Shown here piece after piece: positions 51,903 to 60,469 of a stretch of DNA of 64,000 nucleotides. A program made the position numbers and the translations under genes. Below the pieces are notes generated by a model that worked only from the letters and a program-made list of their open reading frames with translations, ran no database searches and was not told where the DNA came from. The stretch comes from JACVRM01 sp963817375 (GTDB lineage: Bacteria; Actinomycetota; Thermoleophilia; Gaiellales; Gaiellaceae), in NCBI GenBank assembly GCA_963817375.1, contig CAWFOB010000007.1, positions 1 through 64,000 on the forward strand, in the 5' to 3' direction. Within the stretch, counting starts at the first letter, position 1. Each line of letters opens with the position of its first letter.

Positions 51903-53114
51903 CTATCCGGGGCGTTCGAGCGCTGGGCGGCGGCGCCACTCGACGGGCACCGCAACGGCCACGGTCACCCGTGAGGTGAGCCTCGGCGGGAAGATCGAGA
52001 GAACTGCCGCGAGCGCGGCGACGAGGAGCAGCGCGCCGCCCCCGGGACCGTTGGCGGCGCCGCCGGGCGAGCCGGGCGTGTCGTTCGCCGGAGCGTTCGG
52101 CCTAGGCGGCCACACGGGTGCCCTCGGTGGGGCGACGGTGCGCGGCAGCGCGTCGGCGGGCGCGACGGGCACGGCCGTCGGCGGCACGAGCGTGACGCCC
52201 TGCTGGGGCACGAAGTCTGCCGCGATCTGCTTGTACGGCGCCGGCATCGAGGCCGCGCGCGCACGCTGCTCGAGCAGCTTGATGATCGCGTTGCGGCTGA
52301 GTGGCACCAAAGCCGCCCTGACCGCCTTCGCGGCGTGGTGGATCACCAGCGGTTGGTATGGCTTCAACGAAGGCTGCTCTTGTGGCGCGTGAAGCGGCGC
52401 AGGGGCTGTGTCCGGGGCCGTGGCGACGGGCGGAGGCGTCGACGTGGACCGGCCTGAAGACGGTGTGTCGGGCGGGATCGACAAGGTGATTGACGTGGTC
52501 GCCGCCGCAGTGTCGGGCGGGATCGACAAGGTGATTGACGTGGTCGCCGCCGGAGTGTCGGGTGGGATCGACAAGGTGATCGACGTGGTCGGCGCCGGAG
52601 GCGGCGCTGCCGTGGCGGGCGCCGGCGCGGGGGGCGCCGTGCTGCTCGTGGGAACCGGAGGTGGCGTCGGGGGCGGCGTGGACGTCGTCGCGGTCGCACT
52701 TGCCGGATCCGCGGAGCCGGGCGTCGTCGATCCGGTTGTCGTCGAAGCGCTTGTTGTCGATGTCGTCGTCCCCGCCGGCGGCTGCGTCGAGCCGTCAGTC
52801 GACGACGCGACGGTCGTCGCGGGTGAACCGCTGTCGGAGGCGCTCTCCGTGGTGGATGTGGACGTCGCCGAGCCGGTCGAGGGCGCGGTGGAACTCGAGC
52901 TCGTGTCGCCCGTCGTCGTCTGGCCCGAGGTGGCCGGTGCCGTCGACTGTGTCGTGTCGGTCGAGCCAGCGGTTGCCGCAGCCGGTGCGGATGTGCCGTC
53001 GTCGGCGGCAGCGGGCTGCGCCATCGCGAGCGCGGTGCCGACGGTGCACAACGCCGCGAGCAGCAAAAGAGCGCTGCATGAGCTTCCCGACCTCGTTCCT
53101 GCTCCCCCTGTCAC
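51903..53114 (-). CDS. Thr/Pro/Ala-rich secreted protein with C-terminal membrane anchor
   Basis: 403 residues. Signal peptide SALLLLAALCTVGTALAMA, then about 200 residues of Ser/Thr/Ala/Pro low-complexity sequence. Three tandem copies of TTSITLSIPPDT follow at about residues 183-228, then a helical segment (AVRAALVPLSRNAIIKLLEQ). Near the end GALLLVAALAAVLSIFP is a membrane segment followed by a short basic tail. It looks like a wall-spanning stalk. It is divergent from the Calx-beta gene, across 341 bases. Confidence 0.75.
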   Translation of the reverse strand: MTGGAGTRSGSSCSALLLLAALCTVGTALAMAQPAAADDGTSAPAAATAGSTDTTQSTAPATSGQTTTGDTSSSSTAPSTGSATSTSTTESASDSGSPATTVASSTDGSTQPPAGTTTSTTSASTTTGSTTPGSADPASATATTSTPPPTPPPVPTSSTAPPAPAPATAAPPPAPTTSITLSIPPDTPAATTSITLSIPPDTAAATTSITLSIPPDTPSSGRSTSTPPPVATAPDTAPAPLHAPQEQPSLKPYQPLVIHHAAKAVRAALVPLSRNAIIKLLEQRARAASMPAPYKQIAADFVPQQGVTLVPPTAVPVAPADALPRTVAPPRAPVWPPRPNAPANDTPGSPGGAANGPGGGALLLVAALAAVLSIFPPRLTSRVTVAVAVPVEWRRRPALERPG

Positions 53115-53455
53115 AGCACCCGCCCCCGGGAACCTGTTCTTAGGCCGCGCCCCTTCTTATCAGTCAGCGAAGCTCGACACAACCGTGAAAGGTGCCGGCC
53201 CGCGAAACGATAAGGGCCCGGCTGCGCGCGTCCGGAGAGCCGTGAGCCACGCTGTCCGTCGTCGAACCCTCCGCCGGAAACATCCAGTCTGCAGATTCGT
53301 CGAAAACCTAGTCTGCAGATTCGTGGAAAACGGTGGCACTATGCCCACGAGCGGTCCCGGCGCGTCGACCGGCGCCGTGTGCCAGTCCGTGATCCAGAGG
53401 TGATCCAACCGGGGGTACGAGGGTCAGATGGGGGGAAAGCTGGGACTCGCGATGC
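53115..53455. other. Divergent intergenic region with two sets of direct repeats
   Basis: 341 bases between the Thr/Pro-rich and Calx-beta genes. GTCTGCAGATTCGTSGAAAAC occurs at 53287 and 53311 (two copies 24 bases apart, one mismatch). GTGATCCA occurs at 53389 and 53400 (11 apart). No convincing gene. Likely holds both promoters and their binding sites. Confidence 0.5.
53287..53331. promoter_or_regulatory. Pair of 21-base direct repeats
   Basis: Two copies of GTCTGCAGATTCGT(C/G)GAAAAC, each with the palindrome CTGCAG, separated by three bases. Possible regulator sites upstream of the Calx-beta gene. Confidence 0.5.
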
Positions 53456-56400
53456 GTGCGCGTGCTGGCAGCAGCGCTCGCGGGCGCGCTCCTCTTCGGG
53501 GTCGTGGAGAAGGTCAACGGCGACCCGATCGGCTACACGGTTTCGATCGGCAACGCGGCCGACCAGGCGGAGGGCGACAGCCCCGGCCAGAACCACCTCA
53601 GCTTCCCGTTGACCGTCGCGCCCGGAGCGGCATCGACCGACATCACCGTCACGTACACGGTCAACGGCGGGTCGGCGCAGACGACGACGATTGCGAAAGG
53701 GAGCGCGACGGCGCAGCTGCAGATGCCGATCCCCGGCAACACGAAGGCAGAGGACGACCAGACCTACACCCTCGACATCACGAAGGTGGAGTTCGCCGAC
53801 GCGACGGCCGATACCGTCGCGGTCGGCTCGCCGGCCGAGGGCAAGGGGAAAGTGATCGACGACGACTGGCGGATCGCGGGGCTCGTGTCGGATCCCGCGA
53901 ACGCGACGGTCACCGAGGCCGGCAGCAAGGTGATCGACTTCCAGATGAAGCTCGTCGACCCGCAGGGCGAAAGCGTCAACGCGCCGCCGAACCACACGAT
54001 CACTGTCGACTACGCCGTCGCGAACGGAACGCCGGCCGGCCCCGGCAGCGCGGTCAACGGGACGAACTACAGCGTCACCGACCCGGCCGGCAACGCGAGC
54101 GGAACGCTCACCTTCGCGCCGGGGGCGAACACCGTCCACGTCAAGGTGCAGAGCCTCGACGACGGCGTCCACGGGCTCGACAAGCACTTCACGGTGGAGA
54201 TCAAGAACCCGCAGGGCGCGACGTTCGCGGCCGCTGCGACGACCGGCGAGCCCGGGACGATCACCGAGTCCGACGGCCCTCCGATCAAATACACGGTTTC
54301 GATCGGCAACGCGCCCGACCAGGCGGAGGGCGACAGCCCCGGCCAGAACCACCTCAGCTTCCCGTTGACCGTCGCGCCCGGAGCGGCATCGACCGACATC
54401 ACCGTCACGTACACGGTCAACGGCGGGTCGGCGCAGACGACGACGATTGCGAAAGGGAGCGCGACGGCGCAGCTGCAGATGCCGATCCCCGGCAACACGA
54501 AGGCAGAGGACGACCAGACCTACACCCTCGACATCACGAAGGTGGAGTTCGCCCACGCGACGACCGATACCGTCGCGGTCGGCTCGCCGGCCGAGGGCAA
54601 GGGGAAAGTGATCGACGACGACTGGCGGATCGCCGGGCTCGTGTCGGATCCCGCGAACGCGACGGTCACCGAGGCCGGCAACAAGGTGATCGACTTCCAG
54701 ATGAAGCTCGTCGACCCGCAGGGCGCCAGCGTCAACGCGCCGCCGAACCACACGATCACTGTCGACTACGCCGTCGCGAACGGAACGCCGGCCGGCCCCG
54801 GCAGCGCGGTCAACGGGACGAACTACAGCGTCACCGACCCGGCCGGCAACGCGAGCGGAACGCTCACGTTCGCGCCGGGGGCGAACACCGTCCACGTCAA
54901 GGTGCAGAGCCTCGACGACGGCGTCCACGGGCTCGTCGACAAGCACTTCACGGTGGAGATCAAGAACCCGCAGGGCGCGACGTTCGCGGCCGCTGCGACG
55001 ACCGGCGAGACCGGGACGATCACCGAGTCCGACGGCCCTCCGATCAAATACACGGTTTCGATCGGCAACGCGCCCGACCAGGCGGAGGGCGACAGCCCCG
55101 GCCAGAACCACCTCAGCTTCCCGTTGACCGTCGCGCCCGGAGCGGCATCGACCGACATCACCGTCACGTACACGGTCAACGGCGGGTCGGCGCAGACGAC
55201 GACGATTGCGAAAGGGAGCGCGACGGCGCAGCTGCAGATGCCGATCCCCGGCAACACGAAGGCAGAGGACGACCAGACCTACACCCTCGACATCACGAAG
55301 GTGGAGTTCGCCCACGCGACGACCGATGCCGTCGCGGTCGGGTCGCCGGCCGAGGGCAAAGGGAAAGTGATCGACGACGACTGGCGGATCGCCGGGCTCG
55401 TGTCGGATCCCGCGAACGCGACGGTCACCGAGGCCGGCAACAAGGTGATCGACTTCCAGATGAAGCTCGTCGACCCCCAGGGCGCCAGCGTCAACGCGCC
55501 GCCGAACCACAAGATCACTGTCGACTACGCCGTCGCGAACGGAACGCCGGCCGGCCTCGGCAGCGCGATCGACGGGACGAACTACAGCGTCACCGACCCG
55601 GCCGGCAACGCGAGCGGAACGCTCACCTTCGCGCCGGGGGCGAACACCGTCCACGTCAAGGTGCAGAGCCTCGACGACGGCGTCTACGGGCTCGACAAGC
55701 ACTTCACGGTGGAGATCAAGAACCCGCAGGGCGCGACGTTCGCGGCCGCTGTGACGACTGGCGAGACCGGGACGATCACCGAGTCCGAGGCGGCTCCGAT
55801 CGTCGGCCTGTCGGGCTGCACGGGGACGGTCGGGGCAGGCGGGGATGCCGTCTTCACGCTGACCGACTCGTTCGCAAGCCTCGTTCCGGCGACCTTCGAC
55901 TGGAAGACCTCCGACGTCTCGACGGTCGCGGGCGATTACGACGGCGGCAGCGGCACGGCGACGATCGCGGCGGGCAACGGCAACCGCACGGCCAGGATCA
56001 CGATCCACACCCACGTGAACCCGCCGGGCGCCGACACGCGCACGTTCCAGCTCACGGTCTCGCACCCGCAGCACGCGACCCTCTTGGACGGCGTCGACTC
56101 GCTCAGCGCGACGTGCGACATCGTCCAGCCCCTCGGGGCCGGCAGCGAGAAGCAGCCGTCGATCCAGCTCACGGATCCCGCGCCGGTCCCGCAGCCTGGG
56201 ACGGGATCGACGCCGGTGACCGTGACGGTGAAGCTCAACGCTCCGACCGTGCAGCCAGCTTCCCCGCCGCAGCCGGTGGACGTTCAGTGGCAGACCCAGC
56301 CGGGAACCGCCGTCTCGCCGGCCGACTACGGCGACGCGAGCGGCACGCTGCACTGGGACAAGGGCGTGTACGGCGCACAATCACTCACCGTGAACGTGAA

Positions 56401-57358
56401 CGCTGCGAACGGCAACGCGACTGCGTCGAAGACATTCGCGATCAAGTTCATCACCAATTCGGCGGTGTTCCTCGGGGCCTCGGCCGTCACGGTGACCGTC
56501 GTTCCGCCGGCTGCGCCCCCGGTGCTCGCGACCAGCGATGCGTCGGTGCTGGAGTCGGCCGGCTCGATTCCCGCCGTCGTCTCGCTCGCACCGGCGGCGA
56601 CCGGCACCATCACGGTGAACTACGCGACCGCGGACGGGACGGCGAAGGCCGGCAGCGACTACTCGGCGGTCAGCGGCACGCTGACCTTCACCCCGGGGCA
56701 GACGTCGAGGACGATCCCGATCCCGATCTCGAACGACACGACGGTCGAGCCGAACAGGACGTTCACACTCAACCTCTCGGCGCCGACGGGCGGAGCGACG
56801 CTCGGGAGGGCGAGCGCGACGATAACGATCCGCGACGACGACGTCGCGTCGCCGGCGCCGCCGATCGTAGGGAACGGTAACGACACCCAAGGACCACCGG
56901 TACGGGTGGTGCCCGAGGGACCCAAGACAGACCAGTCTCATCTGGTGCAGGTGCAGATGGTGAGCGGGCAGAGCCGGGTCGACGCGAAGGGCTTCGCGCA
57001 CTACAAGCTGCGCTGCCCGGTTCCGGCCGTGAAGCACTGCCAGGGCACGATCGTGCTCGAAGTGCGCGTCCAGGCGAAGAAGACGCAGGCGTCGAAGAAG
57101 GCGCCGACGTACAAGACGGTGGAGGTCGGCTCGGGCAAGTTCACGATCGCCGTGAACCGCACGGCCTTGGTCGCGATCAAGGTGTCCAAGTCCGGCCTGG
57201 CGCTGCTCAAGACCTACAAGCGGATGCGGGTAAAGGCGACGGTGCGGGCGAACGACGCGCAGGGTGTGAAGGGCGTCACCGCGTGGCTCGTGTCCGTCCA
57301 GGCACCCCTGCGCTCGCCCACCGTGTCCCCGCAGTCGATCACCGTCAAGAAGCCGTGA
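53456..57358 (+). CDS. Giant secreted Calx-beta repeat protein
   Basis: 1300 residues. N-terminal hydrophobic leader VLAAALAGALLFGVVEKVNG, GTG start. Residues about 25-780 are three repeats of 252-253 residues, each made of two Calx-beta-like domains (for example YTVSIGNAPDQAEGDSPG and GTLTFAPGANTVHVKVQSLD). Three more beta domains follow, the last a textbook Calx-beta (VNYATADGTAKAGSDYSAVS, GTLTFTPGQTSRTIPIPISN). The C-terminal 130 residues are basic (VAIKVSKSGLALLKTYKRMR). Calx-beta domains bind calcium in adhesins; a surface adhesion role is inferred. Confidence 0.88.
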   Translation: MRVLAAALAGALLFGVVEKVNGDPIGYTVSIGNAADQAEGDSPGQNHLSFPLTVAPGAASTDITVTYTVNGGSAQTTTIAKGSATAQLQMPIPGNTKAEDDQTYTLDITKVEFADATADTVAVGSPAEGKGKVIDDDWRIAGLVSDPANATVTEAGSKVIDFQMKLVDPQGESVNAPPNHTITVDYAVANGTPAGPGSAVNGTNYSVTDPAGNASGTLTFAPGANTVHVKVQSLDDGVHGLDKHFTVEIKNPQGATFAAAATTGEPGTITESDGPPIKYTVSIGNAPDQAEGDSPGQNHLSFPLTVAPGAASTDITVTYTVNGGSAQTTTIAKGSATAQLQMPIPGNTKAEDDQTYTLDITKVEFAHATTDTVAVGSPAEGKGKVIDDDWRIAGLVSDPANATVTEAGNKVIDFQMKLVDPQGASVNAPPNHTITVDYAVANGTPAGPGSAVNGTNYSVTDPAGNASGTLTFAPGANTVHVKVQSLDDGVHGLVDKHFTVEIKNPQGATFAAAATTGETGTITESDGPPIKYTVSIGNAPDQAEGDSPGQNHLSFPLTVAPGAASTDITVTYTVNGGSAQTTTIAKGSATAQLQMPIPGNTKAEDDQTYTLDITKVEFAHATTDAVAVGSPAEGKGKVIDDDWRIAGLVSDPANATVTEAGNKVIDFQMKLVDPQGASVNAPPNHKITVDYAVANGTPAGLGSAIDGTNYSVTDPAGNASGTLTFAPGANTVHVKVQSLDDGVYGLDKHFTVEIKNPQGATFAAAVTTGETGTITESEAAPIVGLSGCTGTVGAGGDAVFTLTDSFASLVPATFDWKTSDVSTVAGDYDGGSGTATIAAGNGNRTARITIHTHVNPPGADTRTFQLTVSHPQHATLLDGVDSLSATCDIVQPLGAGSEKQPSIQLTDPAPVPQPGTGSTPVTVTVKLNAPTVQPASPPQPVDVQWQTQPGTAVSPADYGDASGTLHWDKGVYGAQSLTVNVNAANGNATASKTFAIKFITNSAVFLGASAVTVTVVPPAAPPVLATSDASVLESAGSIPAVVSLAPAATGTITVNYATADGTAKAGSDYSAVSGTLTFTPGQTSRTIPIPISNDTTVEPNRTFTLNLSAPTGGATLGRASATITIRDDDVASPAPPIVGNGNDTQGPPVRVVPEGPKTDQSHLVQVQMVSGQSRVDAKGFAHYKLRCPVPAVKHCQGTIVLEVRVQAKKTQASKKAPTYKTVEVGSGKFTIAVNRTALVAIKVSKSGLALLKTYKRMRVKATVRANDAQGVKGVTAWLVSVQAPLRSPTVSPQSITVKKP
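53531..55800 (+). repeat. Three tandem 756/759-base coding repeats
   Basis: Unit starts near 53534, 54290 and 55049 (at TACACGGTTTCGATCGGCAA). Units 1 and 2 measure 756 and 759 bases; unit 2 has one additional codon (GLVDKHF against GLDKHF). The DNA is almost identical across units, including synonymous positions, which points to recent duplication or gene conversion. Confidence 0.9.
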
Positions 57359-57429
57359 CCGATTCGTCGGCCGGCCGCGTGCCAGGTCGCGTCGCGTAAG
57401 AGGCGCACGCCGTCCGACACCGACCGGGT

Positions 57430-57639
57430 GTGCGGACGGAACTGCTGAAGAGTCGGAGCGTCACCGCATGGCGGCGCGAGCAGCTGGCCGCAAGCGGCTT
57501 CCCCCTTCCGCTCGCAGCGGCAGTCGCGTCCGACCCCGGGTTCGACATCCATGCGCTGATCGAGCTGGTGGAGCGAGGCTGCCCACCCGACGTGGCCGCA
57601 CGGATCCTCGCGCCGGTCGACACAGGGACGGCGGCGTGA
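57430..57639 (+). CDS. Small hypothetical protein upstream of the sigma factor
   Basis: 69 residues, helical, no signal peptide: ELLKSRSVTAWRREQLAASG, FPLPLAAAVASDPGFDIHAL and IELVERGCPPDVAARILAPV. No family recognised with certainty; small helical proteins of this composition occur in actinobacteria. The stop overlaps a GTG of the sigma gene (GTGA), so the two may be co-translated. Confidence 0.6.
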   Translation: MRTELLKSRSVTAWRREQLAASGFPLPLAAAVASDPGFDIHALIELVERGCPPDVAARILAPVDTGTAA

Positions 57640-58268
57640 ACACTGCGGCGCCTACGGTTGGGGCCGTGGACACCCGCGCCGACTCATTCACACAGGTCGA
57701 CTGGCTGCGCGACCTGCGCGCGACGGGCCGCGCCTACGACGAGGCCGTTGCCCGCCTGCATGGGCTCCTCCTGCGGGCCGCGCGGTTCGAGGTCGGCCGG
57801 CGGCGCCCGGCGCTCCCGCACCTGCGCGGGGACGAGCTCGACGACATCGCGCACGAGGCGGCCGACGACGCGCTGATGAGCGTGCTGCGCCGGCTGGACG
57901 ACTTCCGCGGCGCCAGCAAGTTCACGACGTGGGCGTACAAGTTCGCGCTCCTGGAGGCGGCCGTGAAGCTGCGCAAGCGAGCGTGGCAGGGGCGCGAGGT
58001 GCCGCTCGAGCCCGAGAGCTGGACCGTGTTCGCAAGCGGTGGTCTCGAGCCGGGCGCCGAGGTCGAGCAGCGCGAGCTGCTCGCCGCGCTCCAACGGGCC
58101 GTCGCAGAGGAGCTGACGCCGCACCAGCGGCACGTGCTGGTGGCGCTCGCGCTCAACGGCGTCCCGATCGACGTCCTGGCGGACCGTCTGGGCACGACCC
58201 GCGGCGCGCTCTACAAGACCCTGCACGACGCGCGGCGCAAGCTGCGCGCCCACCTGGAGGAATGGTGA
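57636..58268 (+). CDS. ECF-type RNA polymerase sigma factor
   Basis: 210 residues from the GTG at 57636, or 200 from a GTG at 57666. Region 2: DIAHEAADDALMSVLRRLDD and GASKFTTWAYKFALLEAAVK (the F-x-x-W-x-Y-x-F type core motif). Region 4: LTPHQRHVLVALALNGVPID and VLADRLGTTRGALYKTLHDA, with RRKLRAHLEE at the end. TACGGT at 57653-57658, seven bases before the 57666 GTG, suggests that a leaderless transcript starts there. Followed by its likely anti-sigma factor. Confidence 0.9.
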   Translation: MNTAAPTVGAVDTRADSFTQVDWLRDLRATGRAYDEAVARLHGLLLRAARFEVGRRRPALPHLRGDELDDIAHEAADDALMSVLRRLDDFRGASKFTTWAYKFALLEAAVKLRKRAWQGREVPLEPESWTVFASGGLEPGAEVEQRELLAALQRAVAEELTPHQRHVLVALALNGVPIDVLADRLGTTRGALYKTLHDARRKLRAHLEEW

Positions 58269-58483
58269 CCGAGATGAACGAGGCGATCTCCCGCCTGCTC
58301 GGCCCGGCCGAGCCGGAGGTCGGCTGCGACGAGTGCTTCGCGGAGATCGACCGCTACGTCGAGCTCGAGCTGGCCGGCGCGGACGCCGACGCGGCGACCC
58401 CGGGGCTGCGTGCCCACCTCGCCGGCTGCCCGGCGTGCCGCGAGGAGCACGAGAGCCTCCGGGCACTGGTCTCCGGCCACTAG
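58265..58483 (+). CDS. Zinc-finger anti-sigma factor
   Basis: 72 residues with the ZAS-type pattern: CDECFAEIDRYVELELAG and RAHLAGCPACREEHESL (H-x3-C-x2-C). It lacks a membrane segment, so it is a soluble anti-sigma protein, as in redox-sensing RsrA-like systems. It starts with a GTG overlapping the sigma stop. The TAG overlaps the convergent methyltransferase stop in CTAG. Confidence 0.85.
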   Translation: MTEMNEAISRLLGPAEPEVGCDECFAEIDRYVELELAGADADAATPGLRAHLAGCPACREEHESLRALVSGH

Positions 58484-59250
58484 GCGACGCCGGCGGCCGC
58501 CCAGGCGCGAGCCGTGAGCTCGAACGGCTCGTCGCCGACCCCGAGCCGCCGCCGGAAGGCGTCGTGCAGCTCCTGCTGCTTCCCCGCATCGAGCGACACC
58601 GTGAAGGCGCCGCCCGGGCCGGTGCCGGCCGGGAGCGGCTCCCAGAGGTCCTCGAAGCCCGTGTACGAGGCGTGCGAGACGAGCCCGGCGGCGCGCACGT
58701 CCCGCAGGCCCGCGGACGCCCAGAGCGTGCGCAGGTCGTCGCGGTCCCTGGCGAAGCGCATCGTCACGGCCTCGTTCGCGGCGGCGCCGCGCTCGGGCTC
58801 GACCTCGCGCGCCGCCTCCCAGAAGGTGCGCATCAACGTCATCTCGCCGCCGTAGTCCCAGACGCAGGCGGCGACCGTCCCGCCCGGCCGCGTCACGCGG
58901 GCCATCTCGCGGGCTCCGGCCTCGGGATCGGCCATGAAGTTGACGACGAGCTGCGCGAGCACGGCGTCGAAAGAGGCCTCCGCGAAGGGTAGGTCCTCGG
59001 CGCTCGCGGAGACGACCTCGGCCTCCGGCACGCGCTCGGCCGCGGCGGCGGCAAAGGTCGCGGACGGGTCGCAGCCCGTGACCGTGCACCCGAGGTCGAC
59101 GAGCCGCCGCGTGAGGCCGCCGGGGCCGCAGCCGACGTCGAGGACCCGCATTCCCGGCTCGATGCCCGCGAAGGCGATCAGCTCGTCCCCGAGCGAAGCG
59201 CTGTAGCGACCGACGAACCGGTCGTAGAACTCGGCCGGGACGTTGAACAC
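58480..59250 (-). CDS. Class I SAM-dependent methyltransferase
   Basis: 256 residues. FYDRFVGRYSASLGDELIAF, MRVLDVGCGPGGLTRRLVDL (motif I), GCDPSATFAAAAAERVPEAE and AEDLPFAEASFDAVLAQLVV, then VTRPGGTVAACVWDYGGEMT. UbiE/Coq5-like small-molecule methyltransferase; substrate unknown. It is divergent from the aminotransferase, whose TTG lies 23 bases away. Confidence 0.85.
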   Translation of the reverse strand: MFNVPAEFYDRFVGRYSASLGDELIAFAGIEPGMRVLDVGCGPGGLTRRLVDLGCTVTGCDPSATFAAAAAERVPEAEVVSASAEDLPFAEASFDAVLAQLVVNFMADPEAGAREMARVTRPGGTVAACVWDYGGEMTLMRTFWEAAREVEPERGAAANEAVTMRFARDRDDLRTLWASAGLRDVRAAGLVSHASYTGFEDLWEPLPAGTGPGGAFTVSLDAGKQQELHDAFRRRLGVGDEPFELTARAWAAAGVA

Positions 59251-59272
59251 GCCCGCACTTTACGATGAAGCC

Positions 59273-60469
59273 TTGGCGGCCACGGCGGAACAGCGGTGGG
59301 ACGCGCTCCTCGCGGCGCGCACGCGCGGCGACGTGGGCGAGGGGATCGCGTCGGTGCTGGCGATGCTCGGCATGCCGGACCTGATCTCGTTCGCCGGCGG
59401 CTTCCCCGACCCGGAGACGTTCCCGCGCGATCGCGTCGCCTCGCTGCTCGCGGAGTTCGCCGCCAACGACGAGGCGCTCGCCTTCCAGTACGCGCCCACG
59501 CAGGGGCTGCCGGGAACGCGCCACGCGCTGGCCGGCCGCATCGAGCGGCTCCAGGGCCGCCGACCGGGCGACGACCGAGCTGGTCGTCACGAGCGGCGCC
59601 ATCGAGGCGCTCGAGCTGCTCGGCAAGGCCTTCCTCGATCCGGGAGACCTTGTTCTTGTCGAGGCGCCGACGTACCTGGGCTCGCTTCAGGCGTTCCGCA
59701 GCTTCGAGGCCCGGATCGCCGCAGTGCCGATCGACGAGGACGGCCTGCTCGTCGACGAGCTCGAGGCGATGCTCGGTGGCGGCACGGCGCCGAAGCTCCT
59801 CTACACCATCCCGGACCACCAGAACCCGGCCGGAGTGACACTCGCGGCCGAACGGCGCGCGCCGTTGGTGGAGCTCGCGCGGCGGCACGGCTTCCTGATC
59901 GTCGAGGACGTCGCCTACCGGGAGCTCGGCTTCGACGGGCAGGCGGTCCGGAGCCTCTGGAGCCAGGCGCCGGACGTGGTCGTGCAGACCGGGACGACGT
60001 CGAAGACGTTCTTCCCGGGCGTCCGGCTCGGCTGGGCGGTCGGGCCCGCGGAGGTCTGCGCCGAGCTCGTCGCGGCCAAGCAGACGACCGATCAGTGCGC
60101 CGGCGCGCTCGGCCAGCGGCTGTTCGAGGAGTACGTGCGGCGCGGCTGGATCGACGAGCAGCTCGAGCGCTCGCGCGCGCTCTACCGCCGCAAGTGCGAG
60201 CGGATGCTCGCCGCGCTCGAGCGCGAGATGCCCGACGGCGCGCACTGGACGACGCCGCAGCGGCGGGTTCTTCTCGTGGCTGACGCTGCCGCCGGGGATC
60301 GACTCGGTCGATCTCGCGCGGCGCGCAGCCGAGCGGCTGGTCGGGATCGTGCCGGGCTCGTTGTTCTACGCGGACGGCCGCGGCGGCGACACGGTGCGCC
60401 TGTCGTTCTGCGATGGTCGACGAGGCGCAGATCGACGACGGCATCGCGCGGCTCGCCGCGCTGATCTAG
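59273..60469 (+). CDS. PLP-dependent aminotransferase, 2-aminoadipate/LysN type (frameshifted)
   Basis: About 397 residues of the class I/II aminotransferase group related to LysN and to MocR catalytic domains. LISFAGGFPDPETFPRDRV, YAPTQGLPGTRHALAGRIE, YTIPDHQNPAGVTLAAERR and the PLP lysine in VQTGTTSKTFFPGVRLGW are visible. Single extra bases near 59565, 60261 and 60409 break the frame. The TTG at 59273 lies six bases after TACGAT (59261-59266); an upstream TTG at 59243 is an alternative. The TAG forms a CTAG overlap with the lipoprotein gene. Confidence 0.88.

Noticed and set aside
53115..53455. Possible cyclic-dinucleotide riboswitch upstream of the surface genes
   Set aside because: I could not find the conserved core segments of the known classes on either strand.
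53339..56380. A 1013-codon minus-strand frame over the same repeats
   Set aside because: Reverse-strand shadow produced by GC-rich codons and the tandem repeats; composition is Arg/Val/Asp only.
53428..56880. A 1150-codon open frame on the plus strand, overlapping the Calx-beta gene
   Set aside because: It is an out-of-frame shadow of the repeat gene: Arg/Asp-rich, with the same tandem periodicity and no domain. The frame from 53456 has Calx-beta motifs and a leader peptide.
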